This document shows positions 16,237 to 24,083 of a DNA stretch of 33,111 bases, piece after piece. How positions within the stretch are numbered: the first letter of the stretch is position 1; each line of letters starts with the position of its first letter. The translations under genes and the position numbers were made by a program. Below the pieces are notes generated by a model. The model did no database searches. It was not told the origin of the DNA and saw only the letters and a program-made list of their open reading frames with translations. This stretch comes from Clostridiales bacterium (GTDB taxonomy: Bacteria; Bacillota; Clostridia; Oscillospirales; Oscillospiraceae): positions 1 to 33,111 of the forward strand of contig SFLE01000016.1 of NCBI GenBank assembly GCA_004553495.1, in the 5' to 3' direction.

Positions 16237-16452
16237 TTAATTAAAGAACAATGAGTGTTTCGGTTCAGGAGCAACGGAGTGGGGGGCTTTTGAGACCGCC
16301 GTAAGCGCGAAAATATAAATAACATCGAAAACAAAGCAGATGATTCCCGCCACCGGAATAAACCAGTTGCCCTCCGGTGTGCCGTAGATCGTGGGCGTCA
16401 GCGTATCTCTGGCGCTTGTGGATATGGTGCCGGTCGTGTTTTTCCGGCCACG
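16237..16452 (-). pseudogene. Possible relic of a small membrane protein gene
   Basis: A minus-strand frame stays open for 71 codons between a TAG at 16453-16455 and a TAA at 16237-16239. It contains a Trp-bounded hydrophobic helix (NWFIPVAGIICFVFDVIYIF) and a polar tail, which looks protein-like. It has no ATG, no good alternative start and no ribosome binding site, so it may be a truncated 3' end or a chance open frame. I do not recognise the family. Confidence 0.3.
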
Positions 16453-16462
16453 CTAAAGCGAA

Positions 16463-16486
16463 ACCTGGCGCTTATTAACGCCAGGT
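16463..16486 (-). terminator. Hairpin downstream of ftsH
   Basis: ACCTGGCG/CGCCAGGT with an eight-base loop lies about 84 bases after the ftsH stop on the minus strand and is followed by TTCGCTTT. The T-tract is weak, so efficiency is uncertain. Confidence 0.45.
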
Positions 16487-16569
16487 CTCGTATGGTTATT
16501 GATTTTTGTTCCGCAAGGAATTGCGGGGCTTTGAGCTCTCCTTGTGCTGCACATAGTTTGACAATCCAC

Positions 16570-18387
16570 TTACTTATCGAGTATTCCCATGAATTCTTCG
16601 CCGGTGATGGTCTCCTTCTCGTAAAGGAACTGCGCGAGCTCATCGAGCTTTTCGCGGTTATCGGTCAGGATCTTGACGGCCTTATCATGCTGCTTTTTAA
16701 CGAGCGCGACGACCTGACGGTCGATCTGCGCCTGAGTTTCGGCAGAGCATGCAAGCGAGGTATCGCCGCCGAGATACTGGTTCGTGACCGTTTCCATGGC
16801 GACCATGTCGAAGTCCTCGCTCATGCCGTAGCGCGTTATCATTGCGCGCGCAAGCTTTGTCGCCTGCTCGATGTCGTTCGAGGCGCCAGTTGTGACCGAG
16901 CCGAAAACGACCTCCTCGGCGGCGCGGCCGCCGGTGAAGGTGGCAATCTTGTTTTCTATCTCGACCTTGCTCATGAGGTAGTGGTTGCCCTCCTCGACCT
17001 GCATGGTGTAGCCCAAGGCGCCCGAGGTTCGCGGCACGATGGTTATCTTCTGCACGGGGGCGGAATGGGTCTGCTTTGCGGCGACGAGCGCATGACCGAT
17101 CTCGTGATATGCAACGATGCGCTTTTCGTGGTCGGTCATGATGGCGTTTTTCTTCTGATAGCCGGCAATGACGACCTCGATGCTCTCCTCAAGGTCTGCC
17201 TGAGTGGCAAAGCGTCTGCCGTCACGCACGGCGCGCAGAGCCGCTTCGTTTATGATGTTGGCAAGCTCCGCGCCCGATGCGCCGGAGGCCATGCGTGCGA
17301 TCTTACCGAAATCAACATCCTCGGCAATCTTGACCTTGCGCGCGTGGACCTTGAGTATATCCTCCCTGCCCTTGAGGTCGGGAAGCTCAACGGGAACGCG
17401 GCGGTCGAAACGGCCGGGGCGAGTGAGCGCAGGGTCGAGCGATTCGGGGCGGTTGGTTGCCGCGAGTATTATTACGCCGTTATTGCCATCAAATCCGTCC
17501 ATTTCGGTAAGAAGCTGGTTGAGCGTCTGCTCGCGCTCGTCGTTGCCGCCGAGCTGACCGTCACGCTTCTTGCCGATTGCATCTATCTCGTCGATAAAGA
17601 CGATGCAGGGGGCTTTTTCCTTAGCCTGCCTGAACAGGTCGCGCACCTTGCTTGCGCCCATGCCGACAAACATTTCAACAAACTCAGAGCCCGACATCGA
17701 GAAAAACGGCACATTAGCCTCGCCCGCAACAGCCTTTGCAAGCATCGTTTTGCCCGTTCCCGGAGGGCCTACGAGCAGTATGCCCTTTGGCATGGATGCG
17801 CCGATCTCCTTGTATTTTGCCGGATCGTGCAGGTAATCGACTATTTCGGAGAGATTTTCCTTTGCCTCGTCCTCGCCGGCGACATCGGCAAATTTAATTC
17901 CCTCGGCGGATTTGACATAAACTCGCGCGTTTGATTTACCCATGTTGAACATCATGGAATTGCCGCCACCCATTTTATCCATCATCTTGCGCGACATAAA
18001 CTGACCCAATGCCACAAATATGATGATCGGCAGGACCCAGCCAAGGATGCTGACAAGCGCTGAGGTCTGCTCTATCTCCTCGCCGGTGGTTGAAACATTT
18101 TTCTCAAGCAAGCGCGAGACGAGATCATTGTCCGGCACCATCGCCGTTTTGTAGATCTTGCCGCTTTTCTCATCGCCCTTGAACAGGATGCGGTTATTCT
18201 GCTCCTGGATCTCAACGGCGCTGACCTCGCCCTTATCAACCATATTGATAAAGGTATTATAGTCGACTTCCTTGATCTGATGTTCAGATATCCAAGGCAT
18301 TGCCACAAAATTGAACACCAGCAGGAGGATTAGAGCTATAGTGTAGTAATAAACAAGCGGTTTTTTCGGTGATTTTACTTCGTTCAT
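16570..18387 (-). CDS. ftsH: ATP-dependent zinc metalloprotease FtsH
   Basis: This 605-residue membrane protease degrades unneeded or misfolded membrane and regulatory proteins. There are membrane helices at about 13-31 and 110-128, with an extracytoplasmic domain between them. The AAA domain has Walker A GPPGTGKT (207-214), Walker B IVFIDEIDA with Asp266/Glu267, the pore loop MFVGMGAS and the second region of homology LAATNRPESLDPALTRPGRFDR. The protease domain has the zinc site HEIGH (428-432). The tail lacks the long acidic extension found in some Firmicutes. It starts at an ATG with GAGGAG upstream. FtsH is required for sporulation in Bacillus, so its presence near sporulation genes is plausible but not proof of linkage. 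Confidence 0.97.
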   Translation of the reverse strand: MNEVKSPKKPLVYYYTIALILLLVFNFVAMPWISEHQIKEVDYNTFINMVDKGEVSAVEIQEQNNRILFKGDEKSGKIYKTAMVPDNDLVSRLLEKNVSTTGEEIEQTSALVSILGWVLPIIIFVALGQFMSRKMMDKMGGGNSMMFNMGKSNARVYVKSAEGIKFADVAGEDEAKENLSEIVDYLHDPAKYKEIGASMPKGILLVGPPGTGKTMLAKAVAGEANVPFFSMSGSEFVEMFVGMGASKVRDLFRQAKEKAPCIVFIDEIDAIGKKRDGQLGGNDEREQTLNQLLTEMDGFDGNNGVIILAATNRPESLDPALTRPGRFDRRVPVELPDLKGREDILKVHARKVKIAEDVDFGKIARMASGASGAELANIINEAALRAVRDGRRFATQADLEESIEVVIAGYQKKNAIMTDHEKRIVAYHEIGHALVAAKQTHSAPVQKITIVPRTSGALGYTMQVEEGNHYLMSKVEIENKIATFTGGRAAEEVVFGSVTTGASNDIEQATKLARAMITRYGMSEDFDMVAMETVTNQYLGGDTSLACSAETQAQIDRQVVALVKKQHDKAVKILTDNREKLDELAQFLYEKETITGEEFMGILDK

Positions 18388-18405
18388 ACGCCATACTCCT
18401 CAAAG

Positions 18406-18434
18406 ACTATATATTGTGTACAGTTTAGCACTAA
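18406..18434 (-). promoter_or_regulatory. Candidate promoter of ftsH
   Basis: On the minus strand TTAGTG (18429-18434) and TATAGT (18406-18411) are 17 bases apart, about 20 bases before the start codon. Confidence 0.45.
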
Positions 18435-18506
18435 TGTTAGTAATAGTTCACGAATTTTCTGTTAACGATTAGTACAATTACACCAAATTATTTACTTATT
18501 CTCAGT

Positions 18507-18680
18507 ATGCGCTTTCTGATGCCGATTGGGTTTCTGACCATGTGCGCCGCACTCGGAATGATCCTCATGTGCATTTTTGCGTTCAGGCTTGACTCGTCCG
18601 ACCCGAGGTCAAACTGGATAGAGCAGATAACGAACGCCATAGCGCAGATATGCATTTTCGCAGGTCTTATGCTCGTATAA
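18507..18680 (+). CDS. Possible small membrane protein, 57 residues
   Basis: An ATG-started frame of 57 codons runs from 18507 to TAA at 18678-18680. It has a hydrophobic helix at residues 4-26 (IGFLTMCAALGMILMCIFAF), a polar middle (RLDSSDPRSNW) and a second short hydrophobic helix at the end (AQICIFAGLMLV). This two-helix hairpin layout suggests a small membrane protein or a fragment of a larger one. There is no clear ribosome binding site, which lowers confidence. A terminator follows eight bases after the stop, as expected for a real transcript end. Confidence 0.4.
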   Translation: MRFLMPIGFLTMCAALGMILMCIFAFRLDSSDPRSNWIEQITNAIAQICIFAGLMLV

Positions 18681-18688
18681 AAACAACA

Positions 18689-18717
18689 AAGCCACCCCGT
18701 GGGGTGGCTTTATATTA
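18689..18717. terminator. Bidirectional terminator between the small ORF and the GNAT gene
   Basis: AAAGCCACCCC-GTG-GGGTGGCTTT has a T-rich tail on both strands (TATATTATT one way, GTTGTTTTT the other), serving both converging transcripts. Confidence 0.85.
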
Positions 18718-19191
18718 TTCTGCAAGCTCTGTAAGCGTATCGCCGGTTATGCGGTACACCGTCCAGTCGCTCATCGGCTGCGCGCCGAGGGATAGGTAGA
18801 AGTCGATGCTCGGCTTGTTCCAGTCAAGGCACCACCATTCCAGCCTGCCGCAGCCGCGCTCGACCGCGATGGATGCAAGCTTTTTAAGTATCGCCTTGCC
18901 GCAGCCCTTGCCGCGGTGCTCGGGCAGCACGAACAGATCCTCGAGATACAGTCCGGCTCTGCCGAGAAAGGTCGAAAAGTTGTGGAAAAACAGCGCAAAG
19001 CCGACCTCAACGCCGTCCTCGAGTGCGAATATGACCTCGGCTTTCTGCCTGTCAAATATCCATTCCTCGAGCGTTTTCTCGTCGGCAACCACCTCATCGA
19101 GCATTTTTTCGTAGTCGGCAAGCTGCTTTATGAAATGCAGGATAAGCGGCGTATCGGCTCGCTCGGCAAATCTGAATGTCAGCTTGCTCAT
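18715..19191 (-). CDS. GNAT-family N-acetyltransferase, diamine/spermidine acetyltransferase-like
   Basis: This 158-residue protein would move an acetyl group from acetyl-CoA to an amine. It has the GNAT core YLEDLFVLPEHRGKGCGKAI, with the pyrophosphate-binding RGKGCG at 93-98, then LEWWCLDWNKPSIDFYLSLGA, the pattern of spermidine/spermine or thialysine N-acetyltransferases. The chosen ATG at 19191 overlaps the galE stop (ATGA), so the two are co-translated; a longer frame with twenty extra residues would lie inside galE. The link to galE raises the idea of amino-sugar or polyamine acetylation, but the substrate cannot be told from sequence. Confidence 0.88.
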   Translation of the reverse strand: MSKLTFRFAERADTPLILHFIKQLADYEKMLDEVVADEKTLEEWIFDRQKAEVIFALEDGVEVGFALFFHNFSTFLGRAGLYLEDLFVLPEHRGKGCGKAILKKLASIAVERGCGRLEWWCLDWNKPSIDFYLSLGAQPMSDWTVYRITGDTLTELAE

Positions 19192-20213
19192 TCGTCGCCC
19201 TCGCGGTAGCCGTTGGGATTGAGGCTCTGCCAGTGCCACGAGTCGCGGCACATATCCTCAAGGTCAAACTCCGCTGCCCAGCCGAGCTCGCGGCGGCTCT
19301 TTTCCGGCGAGCAGTAGCACACGGCGACATCGCCCGCGCGCCTGCCGATGACCTTGTATGGAACGCTCAGGCCGTTTGCCTTTTCAAAGGCGTGCACCAT
19401 GTCGAGAACGCTGTAGCCCGTGCCGGTGCCGAGGTTGAAGATAAGCTCGCCCGAATGCTCCGCCATGTAAGCTATCGCGGCGACATGCCCCTTTGCAAGA
19501 TCGACGACATGGATATAGTCGCGCACACCGGTACCGTCGGGAGTGTCGTAATCGTTGCCGAAAACGCGCAGGTACGGGAACTTGCCTATGGCGGTCTGAG
19601 AGATGTACGGCATGAGGTTGTTGGGAATGCCCTTGGGATCCTCACCGATAAGTCCGCTCGGGTGAGCGCCCACGGGGTTAAAATACCGCAGCAGCGCAAC
19701 GCTCCAACTGCCGTCTGCCTTGACATAGTCGCGCAGTATCTGCTCGCACATGAACTTTGTCCAGCCGTAGGGGTTAGTGCACTGACCGGTGCGCGAGGTC
19801 TCGTAAAGCGGCATATCGTTATCGGACGAGTAAACCGTAGCTGAGGATGAGAAGATTATCTTGTTAACGCCGTGCGCGCGCATTGCCTCGCACAGGGTTA
19901 TCGTAGAGCCGAGGTTGTTGTCGTAATATTCAAGCGGCATCTCCACCGACTCGCCGACCGCCTTGAGTCCGGCAAAGTGGATAACGCAGTCGATGCTGTG
20001 CTTATCAAATATCTCATCGAGCTTTTCGCGGTCGCGCACATCGGCTTTGTAGAAGGTAAGGCTCCTGCCGGTTATCTGCTCGATGCGCTCGGCGGCTTTC
20101 TCGCTGCTGTTAACGAGGTTGTCTATGACGACGACATCCATGCCCTGCTCAAGCAGCTCAACGCAGGTGTGGCTGCCGATATAGCCCATGCCGCCGGTAA
20201 CTAAAACGGTCAT
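19188..20213 (-). CDS. galE: UDP-glucose 4-epimerase
   Basis: This 341-residue cytoplasmic enzyme interconverts UDP-glucose and UDP-galactose (Leloir pathway and surface sugar supply). The NAD-binding start is TGGMGYIGSH, with glycines at 7, 10 and 13. FSSSATVY near 121-128 holds the catalytic Ser, and YGWTK (Tyr149, Lys153) is the SDR catalytic pair. RRAGDVAVCYCSPEKSRRELGWAAE near the end is the UDP-sugar-binding tail of GalE. The length is standard. AAAGGAGA precedes the start. It heads a two-gene operon with the acetyltransferase. Whether it also epimerises N-acetyl sugars cannot be decided. Confidence 0.95.
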   Translation of the reverse strand: MTVLVTGGMGYIGSHTCVELLEQGMDVVVIDNLVNSSEKAAERIEQITGRSLTFYKADVRDREKLDEIFDKHSIDCVIHFAGLKAVGESVEMPLEYYDNNLGSTITLCEAMRAHGVNKIIFSSSATVYSSDNDMPLYETSRTGQCTNPYGWTKFMCEQILRDYVKADGSWSVALLRYFNPVGAHPSGLIGEDPKGIPNNLMPYISQTAIGKFPYLRVFGNDYDTPDGTGVRDYIHVVDLAKGHVAAIAYMAEHSGELIFNLGTGTGYSVLDMVHAFEKANGLSVPYKVIGRRAGDVAVCYCSPEKSRRELGWAAEFDLEDMCRDSWHWQSLNPNGYREGDE

Positions 20214-20245
20214 ATTCTTTCTCCTTTAAAGAAAATATCAGATTC

Positions 20246-20274
20246 ATTCTATTCCAGACGAAACGAAAAGGCAA
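20246..20274 (-). promoter_or_regulatory. galE promoter overlapping the upstream terminator
   Basis: On the minus strand TTGCCT (20269-20274) and TAGAAT (20246-20251) are 17 bases apart. The -35 hexamer lies inside the stem of the DUF1846 terminator. Confidence 0.65.
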
Positions 20275-20292
20275 GCCGGAGACTTGCCTTTT
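20266..20292 (-). terminator. Terminator after the DUF1846 gene
   Basis: AAAAGGCAAG/CTTGCCTTTT forms a ten-base stem with a short loop, nine bases after the stop codon at 20302. The tail on the minus strand is TTTTCGTTTCG. Confidence 0.75.
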
Positions 20293-20301
20293 ACAGATTA
20301 T

Positions 20302-21789
20302 TTACTTTTTGTGATAGAGCTTTTTCGCCTGATACTTCGGCTCGTAGGTGATGTTGACGCCGATCTTGGAAAACAGGTTCTCGTCAACGCGCGAAAGGAT
20401 GACCGACGAGTGCGCCTCACAGCCGCGCAGCTTTCCGAGCTGGTCTATGGCAAGCTCGGCGAGCGGGTTTGTCACCGCGCATATCGAAAGCGCTATGAGC
20501 AGCTCGTCCGTGTGCAGACGGGGGTTATGGTTGCCGAGGTGCTCGACCTTGAGATGCTGTATGGGCTCAATAACGCCGGGCGCTATGAGCAGCAGCTCCT
20601 TGTTTATGCCCGCAAGCTTCTTGAGCGCGTTCATCAGGCATGCCGACGATGCGCCGAGCAGGGAGCTGGTTTTTCCGGTAACGATGGAGCCATCGGGAAG
20701 CTCAATGCTCACCGCCGGAGCGCCGGTCTCTGCCGCTCTCTCGTTTGCCGCGGCAACAACGGGGCGATCATCCGAGGAAAGCCCGATGGAGTTCATGATG
20801 AGCTCGATCTTGCGCACCTCCTCCACCGTGCCGAGCCCCTGACGCAGCGCGCAGGCGGCGGCGTAGTAGCGGCGGATTATCTCCTGCTTGGAGGCGTTGC
20901 GGCAAGCCTCGTCATCGACTATGCAGCAGCCCGCCATGTTAACGCCCATGTCCGTGGGGCTTTTGTAGGCGCTCTCGCCGTAAATGCGGGTGAGGATCGC
21001 GTTCAGAACGGGGAATATTTCAACATCGCGGTTGTAGTTGACCGTCGTTTTGCCGTAGGCTTCGAGATGGAACGGGTCTATCATGTTCACATCGTCAAGA
21101 TCTGCGGTGGCTGCCTCGTAGGCGAGGTTTATCGGGTGCTTGAGCGGCACATTCCAGATAGGGAAGGTCTCAAACTTGGCGTAGCCGGCGTTTATGCCGC
21201 GCTCGTGCTCATGGTAGAGTTGGCTCAGGCAGGTTGCCATCTTGCCGCTGCCGGGACCGGGAGCGGTGACGACGACGAGGCTGCGCTCGGTCTCGATATA
21301 GTCGTTTTTGCCGAAGCCTTCCTCGGAAACGATGAGCTCGACATTGGAGGGGTAATCGGGGATTATGTAGTGGCGGTAGACCTTGATGCCGAGGGTCTCG
21401 AGCCGCTTCTGGAACAGCTCCGCCGCCGGCTGGCTGCGGTAGTGAGTTATAACGACGCTGCCGACGAAAAGTCCGATGCCGCGGAAAGCGTCGATAAGTC
21501 GCAGGGTGTCCTCGTCATAGGTTATGCCGAGGTCGCCGCGGCGCTTGTTTCGCTCAATGTCGTCGGCGGAAATGGCGATAACGATCTCCGCTTCGTCCTT
21601 CATTTTCAGCAGCATTTTCACCTTGCTGTCCGGCTCAAAGCCCGGCAGCACGCGCGAAGCATGGTAGTCGTCAAACAGCTTGCCGCCGAATTCGAGGTAC
21701 AGCTTGCCGCCGAACTGAGCTATCCTGTCGCGTATGTTTCTCGACTGCTCGCGCATGTATTTTTCGTTGTCAAAGCCTATCGCATTCAT
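20302..21789 (-). CDS. DUF1846 family protein
   Basis: This 495-residue soluble protein matches the DUF1846 family, widespread in Firmicutes and of unknown function. Visible features are the start IGFDNEKYMREQSRNIRDRI, a P-loop-like segment APGPGSGKMATCLSQLYHE (from about residue 176) and DMGVNMAGCCIVDDEACRNASKQEIIRRYY, all characteristic of the family. The glycine-rich loop ends in Lys-Met rather than Lys-Ser/Thr, so nucleotide binding is possible but not certain. I take the ATG at 21789, which has GTGGGG nine bases upstream; an ATG six codons earlier has no ribosome binding site. It is a single-gene transcript with its own promoter and terminator. Confidence 0.85.
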   Translation of the reverse strand: MNAIGFDNEKYMREQSRNIRDRIAQFGGKLYLEFGGKLFDDYHASRVLPGFEPDSKVKMLLKMKDEAEIVIAISADDIERNKRRGDLGITYDEDTLRLIDAFRGIGLFVGSVVITHYRSQPAAELFQKRLETLGIKVYRHYIIPDYPSNVELIVSEEGFGKNDYIETERSLVVVTAPGPGSGKMATCLSQLYHEHERGINAGYAKFETFPIWNVPLKHPINLAYEAATADLDDVNMIDPFHLEAYGKTTVNYNRDVEIFPVLNAILTRIYGESAYKSPTDMGVNMAGCCIVDDEACRNASKQEIIRRYYAAACALRQGLGTVEEVRKIELIMNSIGLSSDDRPVVAAANERAAETGAPAVSIELPDGSIVTGKTSSLLGASSACLMNALKKLAGINKELLLIAPGVIEPIQHLKVEHLGNHNPRLHTDELLIALSICAVTNPLAELAIDQLGKLRGCEAHSSVILSRVDENLFSKIGVNITYEPKYQAKKLYHKK

Positions 21790-21829
21790 AATAATTACCC
21801 CACTCATTCTGTATAAATCACAAGCTGAA

Positions 21830-21859
21830 ATTATATACCGCGGGGCAGGTCGTTGTCAA
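21830..21859 (-). promoter_or_regulatory. Promoter of the DUF1846 gene
   Basis: On the minus strand a perfect TTGACA (21854-21859) and a perfect TATAAT (21830-21835) are separated by 18 bases, about 40 bases before the start codon. This is one of the strongest promoters in the window. Confidence 0.8.
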
Positions 21860-22130
21860 ACGCTTTCACACAGTTTTTCGCTCAGCCGGAACGACAGGGG
21901 AGCAACGACGATCATCTGTATCGGAAGCGCAATGGTGAAGTTATACGGCAGGTAGGTGAAGAAGTCGGCGATCGCCGCTGTGCCGCGCAGTCCGGAGACC
22001 GCAACGGAAAACACCGTCATGACTATGGTCATGAATATCACCATGCAGAGTTTAAAACAGCCATAATGCAGATCATTATAAAGCTCATTATCACGCTCAG
22101 TAAAACACCCTGTTTTTTGCTGTTTGGCAT
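21856..22130 (-). pseudogene. Small two-helix membrane protein gene, apparently frameshifted (DUF2798-like)
   Basis: A good start (GGAGGA, then ATG at 22128-22130) opens the frame MPNSKKQGVLLSVIMSFIMI, continuing to a TGA after 30 codons. A neighbouring frame then carries on with MVIFMTIVMTVFSVAVSGL, a loop, and LPIQMIVVAPLSFRLSEKL to a stop at 21856. Joined, these give about 91 residues with two membrane helices, resembling DUF2798 proteins. The shift lies near 22040-22060. The longer uninterrupted frame up to 22188 has an N-terminus that only shadows the true one. It is either an inactivated gene or a sequencing error. Confidence 0.55.
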
Positions 22131-22318
22131 ATAGTATCCTCCAAATAAATAAAAAAACGGACAGCAAATATCCCTGCCCGTCAGACATAAGGCAAGCGAC
22201 ATTTATTGTCCTGTGATGAGATTATACCAGCTTTTTCACGCGAATGTCATGGACATTTTGCCCAAATTTCAAGCTTGCGGCGAGGCGCTCATATGCGCAG
22301 CAGCGCAAGATTTTGACG

Positions 22319-22388
22319 GCACCCATGCCTCCCTTGTGTAAAGGGAGGTGGCTTGCCGCATAGCGGCAAGCCGGAGGGATTGTCTACC
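22319..22388. repeat. Dispersed intergenic repeat, stem-loop part
   Basis: CTCCCTT-GTGTA-AAGGGAG is followed by GGCTTGCCG-CATAG-CGGCAAGCC and GGAGGGATTG. The same two-hairpin plan appears at 31565-31612 and, diverged, at 2617-2666. It abuts the inverted copy at 22418-22522. Confidence 0.75.
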
Positions 22389-22417
22389 GAACTTTGCTGC
22401 GAAGTTCCGGCAACACC

Positions 22418-22522
22418 GTAGGGGCGAGCATTGCTCGCCCGCTGTGATGTTTTTGCCCGCACTTTCCGGTCGGGATACGGCGATCACCGTATCCGTAGGT
22501 GCGTAAAAACGCCGCTGAAAAA
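22418..22522. repeat. Dispersed intergenic repeat, inverted copy of 394-498
   Basis: Read on the minus strand it gives GGCGTTTTTACGCACCTACG, the CCCGACCGG core and the palindrome GGGCGAGCAATGCTCGCCC, in the same order as the copy near the window start. Confidence 0.85.
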
Positions 22523-22553
22523 GCCGCTGCCAACAGGAGAAAGGCAGCGGCTT
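22517..22553 (-). terminator. Terminator downstream of sigG
   Basis: On the minus strand AAGCCGCTGCC and its complement flank an eleven-base loop and end in five T. It lies about 190 bases after the sigG stop. The DNA between (22554-22740) holds no gene I can support: one minus-strand frame starting at a TTG at 22641 runs into the terminator and the repeat. Confidence 0.8.
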
Positions 22554-22740
22554 CTTCGGTTTTTGTTTCGGTGTACTGCGGATTGAGGAGCTCCGCAGCA
22601 CGAAAACAAGCAAAGAAAAGAGAGATGGAAAGAAGAATCAAACGAATACTTGTTATTTATCTGACGATGTTATGATAGCACACCGCAGCGCGTTTGTAAA
22701 GGGGTAATTGCGAAATTTTTATCAATTTTATTTGAATTTT

Positions 22741-23514
22741 TTATGAAATCTCTTTTTTGATGCGGCTGATCGCGTTTTTTTCAAGGCGCGATACCTGCGC
22801 CTGGCTGATGCCGATCTCGCGCGCGACCTCCATTTGGGTGCGTCCCCTGTAGAATCTCAGGGAGAGTATGCGCTTTTCCCTGTCACTGAGGCGTGCCATC
22901 GCCTCGCCGAGTGCTATCTGCTCGAGCCAGTGCTCGTCCGTGTTCTTCGTGTCGCCTATCTGATCCATAACGCAGACGCTCTCGCCGCTGTCGCTGTAAA
23001 CGGGCTCGTAGAGCGAAACGGGGTCGCATATCGCATCAAGCGCGAAAACGACCTCGGAGCGCTTTATACCCAGCTCCTTTGCGATCGCGTCCACATCCGG
23101 CTCGCGCCCGAGCTGCGCGGTGAGCCGCTCTTTTACCTGAAGCACGCGGTAAGCCGTATCGCGCACCGAGCGCGAGACCCTCACCGCGCCGTGGTCGCGC
23201 AGAAACCGGCGCAGCTCGCCGGAGATCATCGGCACGCCATATGTCGAAAACTGCACATTCTGCGTCAGGTCGAAGCAGTCTATCGCCTTTATAAGCCCGA
23301 TGCAGCCCACCTGAAACAGGTCGTCCATGCTCTCGCCCCGTCCGGAAAACTTCTGTATCACCGACAAAACGAGCCGCAAATTTCCGCTGATGAGCTTTTC
23401 ACGCGCCGCGTTATCGCCCGACTGCGCCTGAGCTATCAGCACTCTCATTTCGGCATTTTTGAGAAGCGGCAGCTTTGATGTGTTTACGCCGCACAGCTCA
23501 ACCTTGCCTTGCAT
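22741..23514 (-). CDS. sigG: Forespore sigma factor SigG
   Basis: This 257-residue RNA polymerase sigma factor turns on late forespore genes. The start KVELCGVNTSKLPLLKN is the diagnostic SigG N-terminus, which in Bacillus contacts the anti-sigma factor Gin. It is followed by region 2 (GNLRLVLSVIQKFSGRGE, DDLFQVGCIGLIKAI), GELRRFLRDHG with VRVSRSVRDTAYR, and region 4 with REKRILSLRFYRGRTQMEVA and ISQAQVSRLEKNAI. The length matches B. subtilis SigG (260). It lies directly behind spmA-spmB rather than behind spoIIGA-sigE as in Bacillus. Confidence 0.96.
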   Translation of the reverse strand: MQGKVELCGVNTSKLPLLKNAEMRVLIAQAQSGDNAAREKLISGNLRLVLSVIQKFSGRGESMDDLFQVGCIGLIKAIDCFDLTQNVQFSTYGVPMISGELRRFLRDHGAVRVSRSVRDTAYRVLQVKERLTAQLGREPDVDAIAKELGIKRSEVVFALDAICDPVSLYEPVYSDSGESVCVMDQIGDTKNTDEHWLEQIALGEAMARLSDREKRILSLRFYRGRTQMEVAREIGISQAQVSRLEKNAISRIKKEIS

Positions 23515-23561
23515 AGCATCACTCTCCTAAGTAATGCTATTATTTCCCGTATCTTTCCCGA

Positions 23562-24083
23562 TTATCCCCACATAAGGCGCACGCACCACGCCGACGATAG
23601 AAACACCGCCAGATCCGCCATCAGCGCCGCGGGAACGGCATGACGCGTGTTTTTGATTTTCGCCGCACCGAAATAAACGGCGACGACATAAAGCGTTGTT
23701 TCGCTCGAGCCTATCATTACGGCAGCCGTGCGTCCGGCGAGGGAGTCGGCTCCGCTGCTGTTTATTATGTCGGTCGCGGCAGCGGTGGCAGCGCCGCCGC
23801 TTATAGGGCGCAGCAGCGCAAGCGGAACGGTTTCGGGCGGCACGCCTATGATGCTCATGACCGGCGCGAGCAGCCTTGTGAGCGCGTCGAGCGCGCCCGA
23901 GGCTCTGAGCATATACACAGCCGGAAAGAGGACGATAAGCGCCGGCAGCATATCCTTGAGCGTTATGAGCCCCTGCATGGCACCGCGGCACAGCGCGGGG
24001 AATATGTCAGCTTTTTTAAAAAGCGCGCATATGGCGACGCAAGCTATGACGAGCACCGCCGACAGCTCGAATATAACGCCCAC
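23562..24083 (-). CDS. spmB: Spore maturation protein B
   Basis: This 173-residue integral membrane protein works with SpmA in the dehydration of the spore core and so affects heat resistance. DMLPALIVLFPAVYMLRASGALD, then RPISGGAATAAATDIINSSGADS and IGSSETTLYVVAVYFGAA are the signature segments. I start it at a GTG (24081-24083) that shares its first base with the spmA stop (TAGTG), with GGAAAGG upstream; this gives a length near the 178 residues of the Bacillus protein. A longer frame reaching into spmA has a charged, non-homologous N-terminus. The TTLYV element is shared with nucleoside-recognition (Gate) domain proteins. Confidence 0.93.
   Translation of the reverse strand: MGVIFELSAVLVIACVAICALFKKADIFPALCRGAMQGLITLKDMLPALIVLFPAVYMLRASGALDALTRLLAPVMSIIGVPPETVPLALLRPISGGAATAAATDIINSSGADSLAGRTAAVMIGSSETTLYVVAVYFGAAKIKNTRHAVPAALMADLAVFLSSAWCVRLMWG

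Noticed and set aside
16492..17934. Plus-strand frame of 480 residues opposite ftsH
   Set aside because: FtsH motifs on the minus strand are complete; the plus frame is an antisense shadow.
20284..21816. Plus-strand frame of 510 residues opposite the DUF1846 gene
   Set aside because: It is longer than the real gene but lacks motifs and start signals; the minus strand has promoter, ribosome binding site, family motifs and terminator.
22384..22641. Minus-strand frame of 85 residues behind sigG
   Set aside because: Its TTG start has no ribosome binding site, and its second half is the sigG terminator and repeat DNA.
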